Shown: one piece after another, positions 1 to 9,304 of the stretch
Layout: every line of letters starts with the position of its first letter
Position numbering within the stretch: position 1 is the first letter of the stretch
Origin: Pseudomonas sp. RIT-PI-AD
Lineage (GTDB): Bacteria > Pseudomonadota > Gammaproteobacteria > Pseudomonadales > Pseudomonadaceae
DNA: 64,000 nt
Direction: 5' to 3'
Assembly (NCBI RefSeq): GCF_025642785.1
Contig: NZ_JANZKU010000020.1
Span: 22,959 to 86,958, forward strand
Position numbers and translations under genes: made by a program
Notes under the pieces: model-generated
Told to the model about the DNA's origin: nothing
Seen by the model: only the letters and a program-made list of their open reading frames with translations
Database searches by the model: none

Positions 1-607
1 GCATGCCGCCGAAGAGCACGTAGAGCACCATGAGGATGCCGACCAGCACCACCGCGACATGGTAATTCAGACCGAATAGCAGCTCGATGAGCTTGCCGGC
101 ACCGACCATCTGGGCGATCAGGTAGAACGCCACCACCACCAGCGAACCGCAGGCGGACAGCGTGCGGATCTGGGTCTGGCCGAGACGATAGGAAGCGACG
201 TCAGCGAAGGTGTACTTGCCCAGGTTGCGCAGGCGCTCGGCGATCAGGAACAGGATGATCGGCCAGCCCACCAGGAATCCGATCGAGTAGATCAGGCCAT
301 CGTAACCGGAGGCGAACACCAGGGCGGAAATCCCCAAGAAGGAAGCGGCCGACATGTAGTCGCCGGCAATCGCCAAACCGTTCTGGAAACCGGTGATGCT
401 GCCGCCGGCGGTATAGAACGCGGAGGTGGAGGTATTGCGCTTGGAGGCCCACCAGGTGATCACCAGCGTCAGGCCGACGAAGCCGACGAACATGACGATG
501 GCGGAGACGTTCAGCGGCTGGCGCTGTACGTCACCGGTCAGGGCGTCGGCCCAGAGCGAGGGAGCGAAACCGGCCAGCGCGAGGACGGAAAGCAGACGGG
601 CGATCAT
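1..607 (-). CDS. actP: Cation/acetate symporter ActP, N-terminal part (runs off window)
   Basis: Inner-membrane sodium:solute symporter that takes up acetate and other short monocarboxylates. The gene reads leftward off the window, so only about 202 N-terminal residues are seen. An N-terminal hydrophobic segment ends in a signal-peptide-like [15 protein letters not shown]. It is followed by transmembrane helices and the family segments [20 protein letters not shown] and [17 protein letters not shown], typical of the ActP branch. The ATG overlaps the stop codon of the upstream DUF485 gene (ATGA), so the pair is translationally coupled. The DUF485-actP order is the usual acetate uptake operon of Pseudomonas (yjcH-actP). 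Confidence 0.93.
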   Translation of the reverse strand, partial: MIARLLSVLALAGFAPSLWADALTGDVQRQPLNVSAIVMFVGFVGLTLVITWWASKRNTSTSAFYTAGGSITGFQNGLAIAGDYMSAASFLGISALVFASGYDGLIYSIGFLVGWPIILFLIAERLRNLGKYTFADVASYRLGQTQIRTLSACGSLVVVAFYLIAQMVGAGKLIELLFGLNYHVAVVLVGILMVLYVLFGGM

Positions 608-915
608 TCTTCCACCTCGGCCAGAATGGCTTGGTTGAGGCGATCGAACTCGCCATTGGCGCGCTGCACGTAGATGCCGGTCAGGACGAAGGCCGAGACG
701 ATCAACCCGACGCCCATAGGTATGCCCCAGGTGACGCTGGATTCGGCGCTGATCCGCGTGCCCAGCAACTGGGGTTGGAAGGCGATCAATAGGATGAAGA
801 TCACATACAGGCCCAGCATGATCGCGGAAAGTATCCAGGCGAAACGTTCACGCTTGGCCACCAACTCTTGGAAGCGCGGATTCTGCTCGATCCGCAGGTA
901 AATGCTGTCGTTCAT
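604..915 (-). CDS. yjcH: DUF485 inner-membrane protein, YjcH type
   Basis: Small membrane protein of 103 residues in the DUF485 family. It is almost always encoded directly before actP and is presumed to assist or accompany the acetate permease. Two hydrophobic helices are visible (about residues 24-46 and 60-83), after a short N-terminus [20 protein letters not shown] chose the ATG at 915 because GGAGGAC lies 7 bases upstream. A longer frame starting at 936 has no such site. The 3' end overlaps actP by 4 bases. A CA-rich Hfq/Crc-type motif abuts the start codon, consistent with catabolite repression of acetate uptake. Confidence 0.92.
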   Translation of the reverse strand: MNDSIYLRIEQNPRFQELVAKRERFAWILSAIMLGLYVIFILLIAFQPQLLGTRISAESSVTWGIPMGVGLIVSAFVLTGIYVQRANGEFDRLNQAILAEVEE

Positions 916-922
916 TGTTGTT
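915..922 (-). promoter_or_regulatory. Hfq/Crc catabolite activity motif (AACAACAA) at yjcH start
   Basis: The leader of yjcH reads GGAGGACAACAACAATG. AACAACAA fits the AAnAAnAA consensus through which Hfq, helped by Crc, blocks translation in Pseudomonas. It lies between the Shine-Dalgarno sequence and the ATG, the classic position. Acetate permease operons are known Crc targets in the genus; binding here is inferred from sequence. Confidence 0.6.
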
Positions 923-1233
923 GTCCTCCACAGCACGGGTTGCTGGTGGTTCTCACTCTAAGGCGCTGCCGTGCGCACGACAGTCGACGTTAGTCGTAAC
1001 CCCACCCCATTCGAGACCAAGGTCGTAGACCGGGACCTCGCACGTCGAGGACCGATTCCCCTCGGGTACGTCGTTTCAGCTTAGTCAAGCCTGCGGAAGT
1101 CGTGCGAATGCATGAATGCTCTTAAGCATTCATCTCGCGGGGATGAAAGTCGCTTCGCCTTGGTCCGCTTCCGCCTCAGTTCTGGACAAATCCGCTAGAA
1201 TGCGCGGCTTTGCCACTGCGACCGCGTAGCCCC
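916..1233. other. Divergent intergenic region, yjcH / GH17 gene
   Basis: About 320 bases with no supported gene, separating the leftward yjcH-actP unit from the rightward GH17 gene. It must hold both promoters. I see GACCTCG/CGAGGAC-like half repeats around 1037-1052 and TTAGTCGTAA around 991, but cannot assign a regulator. No hairpin terminator is evident. Confidence 0.4.
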
Positions 1234-2793
1234 ATGACCTCTTCCGCCCGCTTCCCGGTTTTCCCCTATTGCCTCGCCCTTCTCTTCGCCGTGCTGGCCC
1301 TGGCCGGTTTATGGTACGGCCTCGGCAAACCGGTGGTCCTTCCCGACGCCGCGACGCCCACGCACAAGCTGCAGTGCGCGTCCTACACGCCCTTCGATAA
1401 GGACCAATCGCCGTTCGACAAGCCGTTCACCTTGCGCCCCGAACGCATGGACGCGGACTTCGCCCTGCTGGCGACACGCTTCAGTTGCGTACGCACCTAT
1501 TCCATGACTGGTCTGGAAGGCATCCCCGACCTGGCACGCAAGCATGGCCTGAAGCTGATGCTCGGAGCCTGGGTCAACGGCAACCCGGTCGATACCGGCA
1601 AGGAGATCACGGCCCTGGTCATGGCAGCCAATGCCTATCCGGATGTGGTGGAAGCGGTGATCGTCGGCAACGAAACCCTGCTGCGCAAGGAAGTGACCGG
1701 GGCCCAGCTCGCCAAGCTGATCGGTCAGGTCAAGGCCCAGGTCAAGCAACCAGTCACCTACGCCGATGTCTGGGAGTTCTGGCTCAAGCATCCGGAAGTG
1801 GCACCGGCGGTGGACTTCCTGACCATCCACCTGCTGCCTTACTGGGAAGACGAACCCACGGGTATCGACGCGGCCCTGGCCCATGTCGCCGATATCCGCC
1901 AAGTGTTCGGCACGCGCTTCGCACCGAAGGACATCCTCATCGGAGAAACGGGCTGGCCCAGCGAGGGTCGCCAGCGGGAAACCGCCCTCCCCAGCCGGGT
2001 CAACGAAGCCCGCTTCATCCGTGGCTTCGTGCACATGGCCGAAGAGAATGGCTGGCGCTACAACCTGATCGAAGCCTTCGATCAGCCCTGGAAGCGCGAG
2101 AGCGAAGGCGCGGTCGGCGGCTATTGGGGCCTGTTCGATGCGGATCGCCAAGACAAGGGCGTACTGGCCGGTCCAGTTTCCAACCTGCCGCACTGGACCC
2201 TCTGGCTGGGCGTGACCGGTCTCCTGTTCGGCGCGACCCTGCTTCTGGCGGGGCGGCCCGCCTCTTCACGGGCAGCCTGGCTGCTGCCGTTGGTGGCGGC
2301 CTTGGGGGCCGGCTGCATCGGCTTGTGGGGCGAGCTGGCGCGCATCACCAGTCGCTTCGTCGGCGAGTGGGCCTGGGCCGCGTTCCTGGTCGGCCTCAAC
2401 CTGATCGTCCTGGCGCATACCGCCCTGGCATTGTCGGCTCGCCGGGGTGGGCGCGAACGCCTGTTCCTGTGGCTGGAAAGGCGTGGTGGCTGGTGGCTCG
2501 CCGCGGCCGGCTTCGCCGGTGCCGTACTGATGCTCGGCCTGGTTTTCGACGCCCGCTATCGCAGCTTCCCGAGCGCCGTCCTGCTGCTGCCGGCACTGGC
2601 CTACCTGTGCCGCCCGGTAAGCAATGCGCCGCGACGGGAAATCGCCCTGCTCGCAACCCTGATCGGGGCGGGCATCGTCCCGCAACTGGTCGAGGAAACC
2701 CTGAGCAACCTGCAGGCCATCGGCTGGGCAGCGGTCAGCCTGACACTGGGCGCAGCGCTGTGGCGCAGCCTGCGGTATTCCCGTCCGGTCTGA
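1234..2793 (+). CDS. Membrane-bound glycoside hydrolase family 17 protein (beta-1,3-glucan hydrolase/transglucosylase)
   Basis: Predicted periplasmic GH17 enzyme acting on beta-1,3-glucans, of 519 residues. One N-terminal membrane helix (about residues 9-30) is followed by a GH17 barrel to about residue 325. The two catalytic glutamates are recognisable in IVGNETLLR (acid/base) and LIGETGWPSEG (nucleophile). Six or seven hydrophobic helices fill the C-terminal 190 residues. The glycosyltransferase NdvB of Pseudomonas carries a related GH17 domain that acts as a glucan-elongating transglucosylase, so this protein could remodel rather than degrade. I use the ATG at 1234; a TTG at 1210 in the same frame would add 8 residues, and neither start has a strong Shine-Dalgarno. 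It stands alone with no glucan synthase beside it. The substrate is inferred. Confidence 0.82.
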   Translation: MTSSARFPVFPYCLALLFAVLALAGLWYGLGKPVVLPDAATPTHKLQCASYTPFDKDQSPFDKPFTLRPERMDADFALLATRFSCVRTYSMTGLEGIPDLARKHGLKLMLGAWVNGNPVDTGKEITALVMAANAYPDVVEAVIVGNETLLRKEVTGAQLAKLIGQVKAQVKQPVTYADVWEFWLKHPEVAPAVDFLTIHLLPYWEDEPTGIDAALAHVADIRQVFGTRFAPKDILIGETGWPSEGRQRETALPSRVNEARFIRGFVHMAEENGWRYNLIEAFDQPWKRESEGAVGGYWGLFDADRQDKGVLAGPVSNLPHWTLWLGVTGLLFGATLLLAGRPASSRAAWLLPLVAALGAGCIGLWGELARITSRFVGEWAWAAFLVGLNLIVLAHTALALSARRGGRERLFLWLERRGGWWLAAAGFAGAVLMLGLVFDARYRSFPSAVLLLPALAYLCRPVSNAPRREIALLATLIGAGIVPQLVEETLSNLQAIGWAAVSLTLGAALWRSLRYSRPV

Positions 2794-2958
2794 TGACGAG
2801 TTCGCCGGATATCCGGCGTTCTTTCTGCACGGGTGGGCTACCCGGTTCGGGTGTTCCGAGGGAGTTGATACGATCGGAAAGGCAGGAAGGCAGCAGGCCA
2901 AAGCGAAAGTCGGCCTGGTCGAGCGCGCTGGCGTGGGGAACGTCAGCCGTAAGAGATT

Positions 2959-3243
2959 TCAGTCTTCTTCGTTGACCCGGTCACGCAGTTCCTTGCCTGG
3001 CTTGAAATGCGGCACGAACTTGCCGTCCAGGCAGACCGATTCCCCGGTCTTGGGATTCCGCCCGACTCGCGGTGCCCGGTAGTGCAGGGAAAAGCTGCCG
3101 AATCCACGGATTTCGATACGATCGCCGGTGGAAAGCGCCTGCGACATTTGCTCCAGCATGGTCTTGATGGCCAGCTCGACGTCTTTCGATGAAAGCTGGC
3201 CCTGGTGGGTGACGATACGTTCGATCAACTCCGACTTGGTCAT
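2959..3243 (-). CDS. ihfB: Integration host factor subunit beta
   Basis: The beta subunit of IHF, a sequence-specific DNA-bending nucleoid protein that pairs with IhfA. The protein has 94 residues, the normal size, beginning [18 protein letters not shown]. It contains the HU/IHF DNA-binding arm signature in [21 protein letters not shown]. The ATG at 3243 follows AAGGGAAAACTG. An in-frame extension to 3264 would add KKKGKL and is not needed. It lies downstream of rpsA on the same strand, the usual gamma-proteobacterial order, but a terminator between them means it probably also has its own promoter. Confidence 0.97.
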   Translation of the reverse strand: MTKSELIERIVTHQGQLSSKDVELAIKTMLEQMSQALSTGDRIEIRGFGSFSLHYRAPRVGRNPKTGESVCLDGKFVPHFKPGKELRDRVNEED

Positions 3244-3352
3244 CAGTTTTCCCTTCTTTTTCAAGCGGCTAGATCAGCACAACCGGTGTTGTAGCATGAC
3301 CACTCCGCTTTGAACAGCCTATTAAACGACCAGAACGGAAGCCTGAAAAACA

Positions 3353-3378
3353 AAAAGGGCGACCGAAGTCGCCCTTTT
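3353..3378 (-). terminator. Rho-independent terminator after rpsA
   Basis: An 11-bp perfect stem, AAAAGGGCGAC / GTCGCCCTTTT, with a CGAA/TTCG tetraloop. It is followed on the minus strand by a T-rich run (TTTTTGTTTTTC). It lies about 20 bases after the rpsA stop and should end most transcripts of the supraoperon before ihfB. Confidence 0.9.
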
Positions 3379-3398
3379 CTTGACAGTGAAGTCAGGGA

Positions 3399-5081
3399 TT
3401 AACCCTGGTTCTCCATCTGCGCACGGATCAGGTCACCAATGGTGGTCGGACCGGTGCTTTCAACTTCTTGCTTGCTGCGCAGTTCTTTCATCGCGTCTTT
3501 TTCGTCTTCGACGTCTTTGGACTTGATGGAAAGGCTGATTACGCGGCTCTTGCGATCGATGCTGATGATCTTGGCTTCGATCTCTTCACCTTCCTTCAGC
3601 ACGTTGCGCGCGTCTTCGACACGGTCACGGCTGATTTCGGAGGCTTTCAGCGTAGCTTCGATATCGTTGCCGAGATCGATCACAGCGCCTTTGGCATCCA
3701 CTTCCTTCACGGTTCCGCGCACGATGGTGCCTTTCTCGTTGAGGGAGGCGTAGTTGGAGAACGGATCGTCTTCCAGCTGCTTGATGCCCAGGGAGATGCG
3801 CTCGCGCTCCGGATCGACCGAGAGGATGACGGTATCCAGCTCGTCGCCTTTCTTGAAGCGGCGCACGGCTTCTTCGCCGGCTTCGTTCCAGGAAATGTCG
3901 GACAGGTGAACCAGGCCGTCGATGCCGCCTTCCAGACCGATGAAGATACCGAAATCGGTGATCGACTTGATGGTGCCGGAGATGCGGTCGCCTTTATTGA
4001 AGCGGCTGGAGAAATCTTCCCACGGGTTGGATTTGCACTGCTTGATACCCAGGGAGATACGGCGACGCTCTTCGTCGATATCCAGGACCTGAACTTCCAC
4101 TTCGTCGCCGACTTGAACGACTTTCGACGGGTGAATGTTCTTGTTGGTCCAATCCATCTCGGAGACGTGCACCAGACCTTCCACACCCTCTTCCAGCTCG
4201 GCGAAGCAGCCGTAGTCGGTGAGGTTGGTGACGCGCGCCTGAACGCGGGTGCCTTCCGGGTAGCGCGCCTTGATGGCGACCCACGGATCTTCGCCCAGCT
4301 GTTTCAGACCCAGGGAAACGCGGTTGCGCTCGCGGTCGAATTTCAGGACTTTCACGTCGATCTCGTCGCCGACATTGACGATCTCGGACGGATGCTTGAT
4401 ACGCTTCCAGGCCATGTCGGTGATGTGCAGCAGGCCATCCACGCCGCCCAGGTCGACGAACGCGCCGTAGTCGGTGAGGTTCTTGACGATACCTTTGACT
4501 TGCTGGCCTTCCTGCAGGGATTCCAGCAGGGCTTCGCGCTCAGCGCTGTTCTCGGCTTCGAGGACGCTACGACGGGAAACGACAACGTTGTTGCGCTTCT
4601 GGTCCAGCTTGATGACCTTGAACTCGAGCTCTTTGCCTTCCAGGTGCGTGGTGTCGCGCACCGGGCGAACGTCGACCAGCGAACCCGGCAGGAACGCGCG
4701 GATGCCGTTGACGTCGACGGTGAAGCCGCCCTTGACCTTGCCGTTGATGACGCCCTTGACCACTTCTTCAGCTGCGAAAGCCGCTTCCAGAACAATCCAG
4801 CACTCGGCGCGCTTGGCTTTTTCGCGGGACAGCTTGGTTTCACCGAAACCATCTTCCACCGCGTCCAGCGCAACGTGAACTTCGTCACCCACGCTGATGG
4901 TCAGCTCGCCCTGCTCGTTGTAGAACTGCTCGACCGGGATGACGCCCTCGGATTTCAGGCCGGCATGGACGGTGACCCAGTCACCATCGATGTCGACGAC
5001 GATGCCGGTGATGATCGCACCGGGCTGCATGTCGAGGGATTTCAGGCTTTCTTCAAAAAGTTCTGCAAAGCTTTCGCTCAT
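3399..5081 (-). CDS. rpsA: 30S ribosomal protein S1
   Basis: S1 binds mRNA on the 30S subunit and promotes initiation on leaders with weak Shine-Dalgarno sequences. The protein has 560 residues, the usual length. Six tandem S1 RNA-binding repeats can be read: the first near [30 protein letters not shown] sequence at residue 20, and later copies marked by [41 protein letters not shown] and [13 protein letters not shown]. Upstream, 117 bases separate it from cmk and form the leader in which S1 usually represses its own translation. It is the last gene of the supraoperon before the terminator. Confidence 0.98.
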   Translation of the reverse strand: MSESFAELFEESLKSLDMQPGAIITGIVVDIDGDWVTVHAGLKSEGVIPVEQFYNEQGELTISVGDEVHVALDAVEDGFGETKLSREKAKRAECWIVLEAAFAAEEVVKGVINGKVKGGFTVDVNGIRAFLPGSLVDVRPVRDTTHLEGKELEFKVIKLDQKRNNVVVSRRSVLEAENSAEREALLESLQEGQQVKGIVKNLTDYGAFVDLGGVDGLLHITDMAWKRIKHPSEIVNVGDEIDVKVLKFDRERNRVSLGLKQLGEDPWVAIKARYPEGTRVQARVTNLTDYGCFAELEEGVEGLVHVSEMDWTNKNIHPSKVVQVGDEVEVQVLDIDEERRRISLGIKQCKSNPWEDFSSRFNKGDRISGTIKSITDFGIFIGLEGGIDGLVHLSDISWNEAGEEAVRRFKKGDELDTVILSVDPERERISLGIKQLEDDPFSNYASLNEKGTIVRGTVKEVDAKGAVIDLGNDIEATLKASEISRDRVEDARNVLKEGEEIEAKIISIDRKSRVISLSIKSKDVEDEKDAMKELRSKQEVESTGPTTIGDLIRAQMENQG

Positions 5082-5198
5082 GTTGATTCCTGTTGATCAA
5101 GGGCAGGGAATCTGCCCAAACCACACTCCAGACAATGTGGGTACGTTCATATAAAAAGAAGCCCGCGGGACGTGGACTGGTTTCCCGCACACTTCTTG

Positions 5199-5879
5199 TC
5201 ACTCCACCAGGCCGCGAAGGACGGCCTCGCCGAGGATTCTCTCCAGGACCTGCTCGATGGACAGCTCCGTGGAGTCCAGCTGGATGGCGTCGCTCGCCGG
5301 CTTCAACGGCGCCACGGCCCGAAACGTATCGCGCTCGTCGCGCGCACGTATCTCATCCAGTAGACTCGCCAGACTAACACCTTCTATTTTGTTCTTCAAC
5401 TGAAGATACCGACGGCGCGCGCGCTCCTCGGCACTGGCGGTCAGGAATATCTTCAGCGGCGCTTGCGGGAACACCACGGTGCCCATGTCGCGCCCATCGG
5501 CGACCAGCCCCGGCGCCTCCAGAAAAGCGCGCTGGCGCTGCAACAGGGCTTCGCGTACTGCCGGCAAGGCGGCGACCTGCGAAGCGCCGGCGCCGACCTG
5601 CTCGTTACGGATGCTGACACTGACGTCCTCGCCTTCCAGCACGATGCGCTGCTGGCCGCCTTCGAGGGTGATGAACTGCACGTCCAGATGGGCGGCGAGA
5701 ACCTGCAGGGCCGCTTCGTTGCCCAGTTCCACCCGATGATTGGCGGCCGCGAAGGCCAGCAGGCGGTAGAGTGCGCCGGAGTCCAGCAATCGCCAGCCGA
5801 GGCGCTTGGCCAGCAGGCCGGCGACGGTGCCCTTGCCGGAACCGCTCGGCCCATCGATGGCGATTACCGGAACGCTCAT
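5199..5879 (-). CDS. cmk: Cytidylate kinase
   Basis: Phosphorylates CMP and dCMP to the diphosphates with ATP in pyrimidine nucleotide supply and salvage. It has 226 residues. The P-loop GPSGSGKG lies at residues 10-17, and the family segments [22 protein letters not shown] and [10 protein letters not shown] follow. The start is either ATG 5879 or the adjacent GTG 5882. I use the ATG, which overlaps the TGA of the upstream tyrA-aroA gene (ATGA). Coupling between aromatic biosynthesis, cmk and rpsA is a conserved feature of the Pseudomonas supraoperon. Confidence 0.96.
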   Translation of the reverse strand: MSVPVIAIDGPSGSGKGTVAGLLAKRLGWRLLDSGALYRLLAFAAANHRVELGNEAALQVLAAHLDVQFITLEGGQQRIVLEGEDVSVSIRNEQVGAGASQVAALPAVREALLQRQRAFLEAPGLVADGRDMGTVVFPQAPLKIFLTASAEERARRRYLQLKNKIEGVSLASLLDEIRARDERDTFRAVAPLKPASDAIQLDSTELSIEQVLERILGEAVLRGLVE

Positions 5880-8119
5880 CACGGTGCCTCTCCTTGAACC
5901 CGTAGACCGGCCTTGGCGGCCAGGCCGAGGAAGTCGGGGAAAGACGTGGCGACGTTGGCGCAGTCATGGATACGGATTGGCGCGCCGGCACGCAGGGCCG
6001 CGACGCTGAAAGCCATGGCGATGCGATGGTCGCCGTGGCTGTAGACTTCGCCGCCGCCATAGGCGCCGCCGTCGATGATGATACCGTCCGGCGTCGGCTC
6101 GGCCTTGACGCCCAAGGTGTGCAGCCCGTCCGCCATCACCTGGATACGGTCGGACTCCTTGACCCGCAGTTCCTCGGCGCCACGCAGCACGGTGCGCCCC
6201 TCGGCGCAGGCGGCGGCGACGAACAGCACCGGGAACTCGTCGATGGCCAGCGGCACCAGGTCCTCGGGGATATCGATGCCCTTCAGCCGCGCGGCGCGTA
6301 CGCGGATGTCCGCCACGGGCTCGCCCCCTACTTCGCGGGGATTTTCCAGCGTGATATCGGCGCCCATCAGCTTGAGGATATCGATCACGCCAGTGCGGGT
6401 CGGGTTGATGCCGACGTGCTCGAGCACCAGTTCGGAGCCTTCGGCGATGCTCGCCGCCACCAGGAAGAACGCTGCCGAGGAAATGTCCGCGGGCACTTCG
6501 ATCTGGGTCGCGACCAGGCGATGCCCCGACTCGATGCAGGCGATGTTGCCATCCACCGCCACCGGATAACCGAAGCCCTGCAGCATCCGCTCGGTATGGT
6601 CGCGGGTCGGCGCCGGCTCGGCCACGGAGGTCTCGCCGGCGGCATACAGCCCGGCCAGCAGCAGGCAGGATTTGACCTGGGCGCTGGCCATCGGCATTTC
6701 GTAGTGCATGCCGGTCAGCCGCTGTCCGCCGCGGATGGTCAGGGGCGGTCGCCCTTCGGCGGCCGTCTCGATCACCGCGCCCATTTCCCGCAGCGGCTTG
6801 GCCACGCGGTTCATCGGGCGCTTGGACAGCGAGGCGTCGCCGGTCAGCGTGGTATCGAAAGGCTGCCCGGCGAGCAAGCCGGCGAGCAGACGCATGGAGG
6901 TCCCGGAGTTGCCGAGGTAAAGCGGTCCCGGGGGGGCCTTCAGGCCCTGGATGCCGACGCCGTGGATGGTCACCCGCCCATGGTGCGGCCCCTCGATGAC
7001 CACGCCCATGTCGCGGAACGCCTGCAAGGTCGCCAGCGCATCTTCGCCTTCGAGGAAACCCTGCACTTCGGTCGTGCCCTCGGCCAGCGAGCCGAGCATG
7101 ATCGAGCGGTGGGAAATCGACTTGTCTCCCGGAACGCGGATGCGTCCGGACAGGCTGCCGCCGGGATTGGCCAGGTAAATCAGGTCGTTCGTGTGCATGG
7201 CGTCCACATAGGCCCGACGGGCCAGGATTTTGCTGAAGTGCTCACGGGCCATGCGGGCGCGGGTGAACACGCCCAGCAACTGATGCCCGTCCCCTGCATC
7301 GACCGCCGCGCGCAAGGCGTCGAGGTCGTCGCGAAACGCATCCAGGGTCTGCAGCACGGCCTCGCGATTGGCGAGGAAGATGTCGTGCCACATGACCGGA
7401 TCGCTACCGGCGATCCGCGTGAAGTCGCGGAAGCCGCCGGCGGCATAACGGAAGATTTCCAGATTCTCGCTGCGTTTGGCCAGCGAGTCGACCAGGCCGA
7501 AGGCCAGCAGGTGCGGCAGGTGGCTGGTGGCGGCGAGCACCTGGTCGTGGTGCTCGACCTGCATGTGCTCGACATCGGCCTCCAGCGCACGCCACAGCCG
7601 GTCGACCAGGGCCAGCGGCTCGGCGTCGGTTTCCGCCAGCGGCGTGAGAATCACCTTGTGCCGCTTGAACAAGGCACCATTGGCCGCCTCCACCCCGCTT
7701 TGCTCGGAGCCGGCGATGGGATGCCCAGGGACGAAACGCGACAGCGTCGCCGGGAGAACCTGCCGGGCCACCCGAACCACGTTGCCCTTGGCGCTGCCGA
7801 CATCGGTCAATACGGCTTCGCCCAGGTCGAGCGCGGCCAGTTCGCGCAGCAGCTTTTCCATCGCCAGGATCGGCACCGCCAACTGGATCACCGCGGCGCC
7901 CCGGCACGCGGCCGCGAGATCGCTTTCGCAGCGATCCACCACGCCCAGTTCCACCGCCAGTTGGCACGAACGAGCGTCGAGGTCGACCCCGACCACTTCG
8001 CGGAACAGGCCTTTTTCGCGCAGCCCCTTGGCGAAGGAGCCGCCGATCAGACCCAGGCCGATCACCACCAGCCGGCCCAGCGTAGGCGAAGCCTGTTGCA
8101 CCGTCGTGACATCACCCAC
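5879..8119 (-). CDS. Fused prephenate dehydrogenase / 3-phosphoshikimate 1-carboxyvinyltransferase
   Basis: A two-domain enzyme of the shikimate and tyrosine pathways, 746 residues. Residues 1 to about 300 are the TyrA domain: the Rossmann motif [15 protein letters not shown], then [11 protein letters not shown] and [14 protein letters not shown]. It oxidises prephenate or arogenate. From about residue 310 the EPSP synthase (AroA) domain begins with [15 protein letters not shown]. It continues with [29 protein letters not shown] and the C-terminal EEFPVL-like [11 protein letters not shown]. The fusion is known in P. aeruginosa and relatives. The start is GTG (8119), lying inside the end of hisC, so the two are coupled. 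EPSPS is the glyphosate target; whether this copy is sensitive cannot be judged. Confidence 0.96.
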   Translation of the reverse strand: MGDVTTVQQASPTLGRLVVIGLGLIGGSFAKGLREKGLFREVVGVDLDARSCQLAVELGVVDRCESDLAAACRGAAVIQLAVPILAMEKLLRELAALDLGEAVLTDVGSAKGNVVRVARQVLPATLSRFVPGHPIAGSEQSGVEAANGALFKRHKVILTPLAETDAEPLALVDRLWRALEADVEHMQVEHHDQVLAATSHLPHLLAFGLVDSLAKRSENLEIFRYAAGGFRDFTRIAGSDPVMWHDIFLANREAVLQTLDAFRDDLDALRAAVDAGDGHQLLGVFTRARMAREHFSKILARRAYVDAMHTNDLIYLANPGGSLSGRIRVPGDKSISHRSIMLGSLAEGTTEVQGFLEGEDALATLQAFRDMGVVIEGPHHGRVTIHGVGIQGLKAPPGPLYLGNSGTSMRLLAGLLAGQPFDTTLTGDASLSKRPMNRVAKPLREMGAVIETAAEGRPPLTIRGGQRLTGMHYEMPMASAQVKSCLLLAGLYAAGETSVAEPAPTRDHTERMLQGFGYPVAVDGNIACIESGHRLVATQIEVPADISSAAFFLVAASIAEGSELVLEHVGINPTRTGVIDILKLMGADITLENPREVGGEPVADIRVRAARLKGIDIPEDLVPLAIDEFPVLFVAAACAEGRTVLRGAEELRVKESDRIQVMADGLHTLGVKAEPTPDGIIIDGGAYGGGEVYSHGDHRIAMAFSVAALRAGAPIRIHDCANVATSFPDFLGLAAKAGLRVQGEAP

Positions 8120-9224
8120 GCGTCAGCACCTTGGCCAAGGCCTCCAGGCAGCGGGCGTTTTCCTCCGGCAGGCCGATGGAAATGCGCAGATGGCGCGGCA
8201 TGCCATAGCCGCCCACCGGGCGCACGATCACGCCTTCCCGCAGCAGGGCCTGGTAGACCGGCGCCGCCTCGCGACCGACGTCCACCGCGAGGAAATTGCC
8301 CCGCGACGGAATCCAGTCGAGGCCCAGCGCGCGCAGCCCGGCTTCCCACTGGAGCATGCCGGCATCGTTCATCCGCCGGCTGCGCGCCAGGTACTCGCTG
8401 TCGTCCAGCGCCGCGCAGGCGGCGGCCAGGGCCAGGCTGTTGACGTTGAACGGCTGCCGCACCCGGTTCAAGACCTCGGCGATGGTCGGCGAAGACAGCG
8501 CGTAGCCGACCCGCAGCCCGGCCAGGCCGAACGCCTTGGAGAAGGTCCGCGAGACCAGCAGGTTGGGATGCGCCGCCAGGTAATCCAGGCCATCGGGCAA
8601 CTCGTCGCCCTCGGCGTATTCGATGTAGGCCTCGTCGAGCACCACCAGCACCCGCTCGGGTACTTGCGTGAGGAAATCCGCCAGGGCCTGGGGCCCGAAC
8701 CAGGTCCCCGTGGGGTTGTTCGGGTTGGCGAGGAACACCACCCGGGTGGCGTCGTCGAGGGCGGCCAGCATGGCGTCGAGGTCGTGCCCCCAGTGCCGCG
8801 CCGGGACCGCGCGCCCCTCGGCGCCCGCGGCCTGGGTGGCGATCGGATAGACGGCGAACGCATGCTGGCTGAATACCGCATTGCTCCCCGGCGCCAGGTA
8901 GGCGCGGGCGACCAGATCGAGGATGTCGTTGGAGCCGTTGCCCAGGGTCACCTGCTCGGCCGTTACCCGGCAGCGTTCGGCGAGCCTGGCCTTGAGGTCG
9001 AAACCGTTACCGTCGGGATAGCGAGTGAGCGCATCGAGTTCGGCGCGGATCGCTTCCAACGCCTTCGGGCTCGGCCCGAGGGGGTTCTCATTGCTGGCCA
9101 GCTTGACGATGTGCGCGGGGTCCAGGTCCAGCTCGCGGGCCAGTTCGTCGACCGGCTTGCCGGGCACGTAGGGGGAAAGTTTCTGTACGCCCGGCAAGGC
9201 CAGGGCGAGGAAATCGCAACTCAT
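8112..9224 (-). CDS. hisC: Histidinol-phosphate / aromatic aminotransferase (HisC2 type)
   Basis: A PLP-dependent class I/II aminotransferase of 370 residues. It has the HisC N-terminal SPYVPGKPVDELARE, NENPLGPSPKA, the PLP-binding NPNNPTGTWF and DEAYIEYA, and the Schiff-base lysine in SRTFSKAFGLAGLRVGY. Its place between pheA and tyrA-aroA in the supraoperon suggests that it transaminates prephenate or aromatic keto acids as well as imidazole acetol phosphate. A second hisC in the histidine operon is usual in this genus. The ATG at 9224 was chosen (GAGG upstream). The reading frame is open further back, but without homology. Confidence 0.95.
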   Translation of the reverse strand: MSCDFLALALPGVQKLSPYVPGKPVDELARELDLDPAHIVKLASNENPLGPSPKALEAIRAELDALTRYPDGNGFDLKARLAERCRVTAEQVTLGNGSNDILDLVARAYLAPGSNAVFSQHAFAVYPIATQAAGAEGRAVPARHWGHDLDAMLAALDDATRVVFLANPNNPTGTWFGPQALADFLTQVPERVLVVLDEAYIEYAEGDELPDGLDYLAAHPNLLVSRTFSKAFGLAGLRVGYALSSPTIAEVLNRVRQPFNVNSLALAAACAALDDSEYLARSRRMNDAGMLQWEAGLRALGLDWIPSRGNFLAVDVGREAAPVYQALLREGVIVRPVGGYGMPRHLRISIGLPEENARCLEALAKVLTRG

Positions 9225-9304
9225 GAACGAAGCCTCAGTAGCGGGCCGCGACGCCGGGCGGCCGATCGGTCGACAGCCCGCCCGCCGGCGGCCGGTCGCC
9301 GCGG

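Noticed and set aside
1210..1233. TTG start extending the GH17 protein by 8 residues
   Set aside because: Adds MPLRPRSP ahead of a normal membrane-anchor start and has no Shine-Dalgarno. The ATG at 1234 is simpler.
3468..5096. A 542-codon plus-strand frame opposite rpsA
   Set aside because: Rich in Asp/Val/Phe from reversed S1 repeats. It reflects the codon bias of rpsA, not a gene.
5966..8443. An 825-codon plus-strand frame opposite tyrA-aroA and hisC
   Set aside because: Antisense to well-conserved enzymes; no ribosome site or motif.
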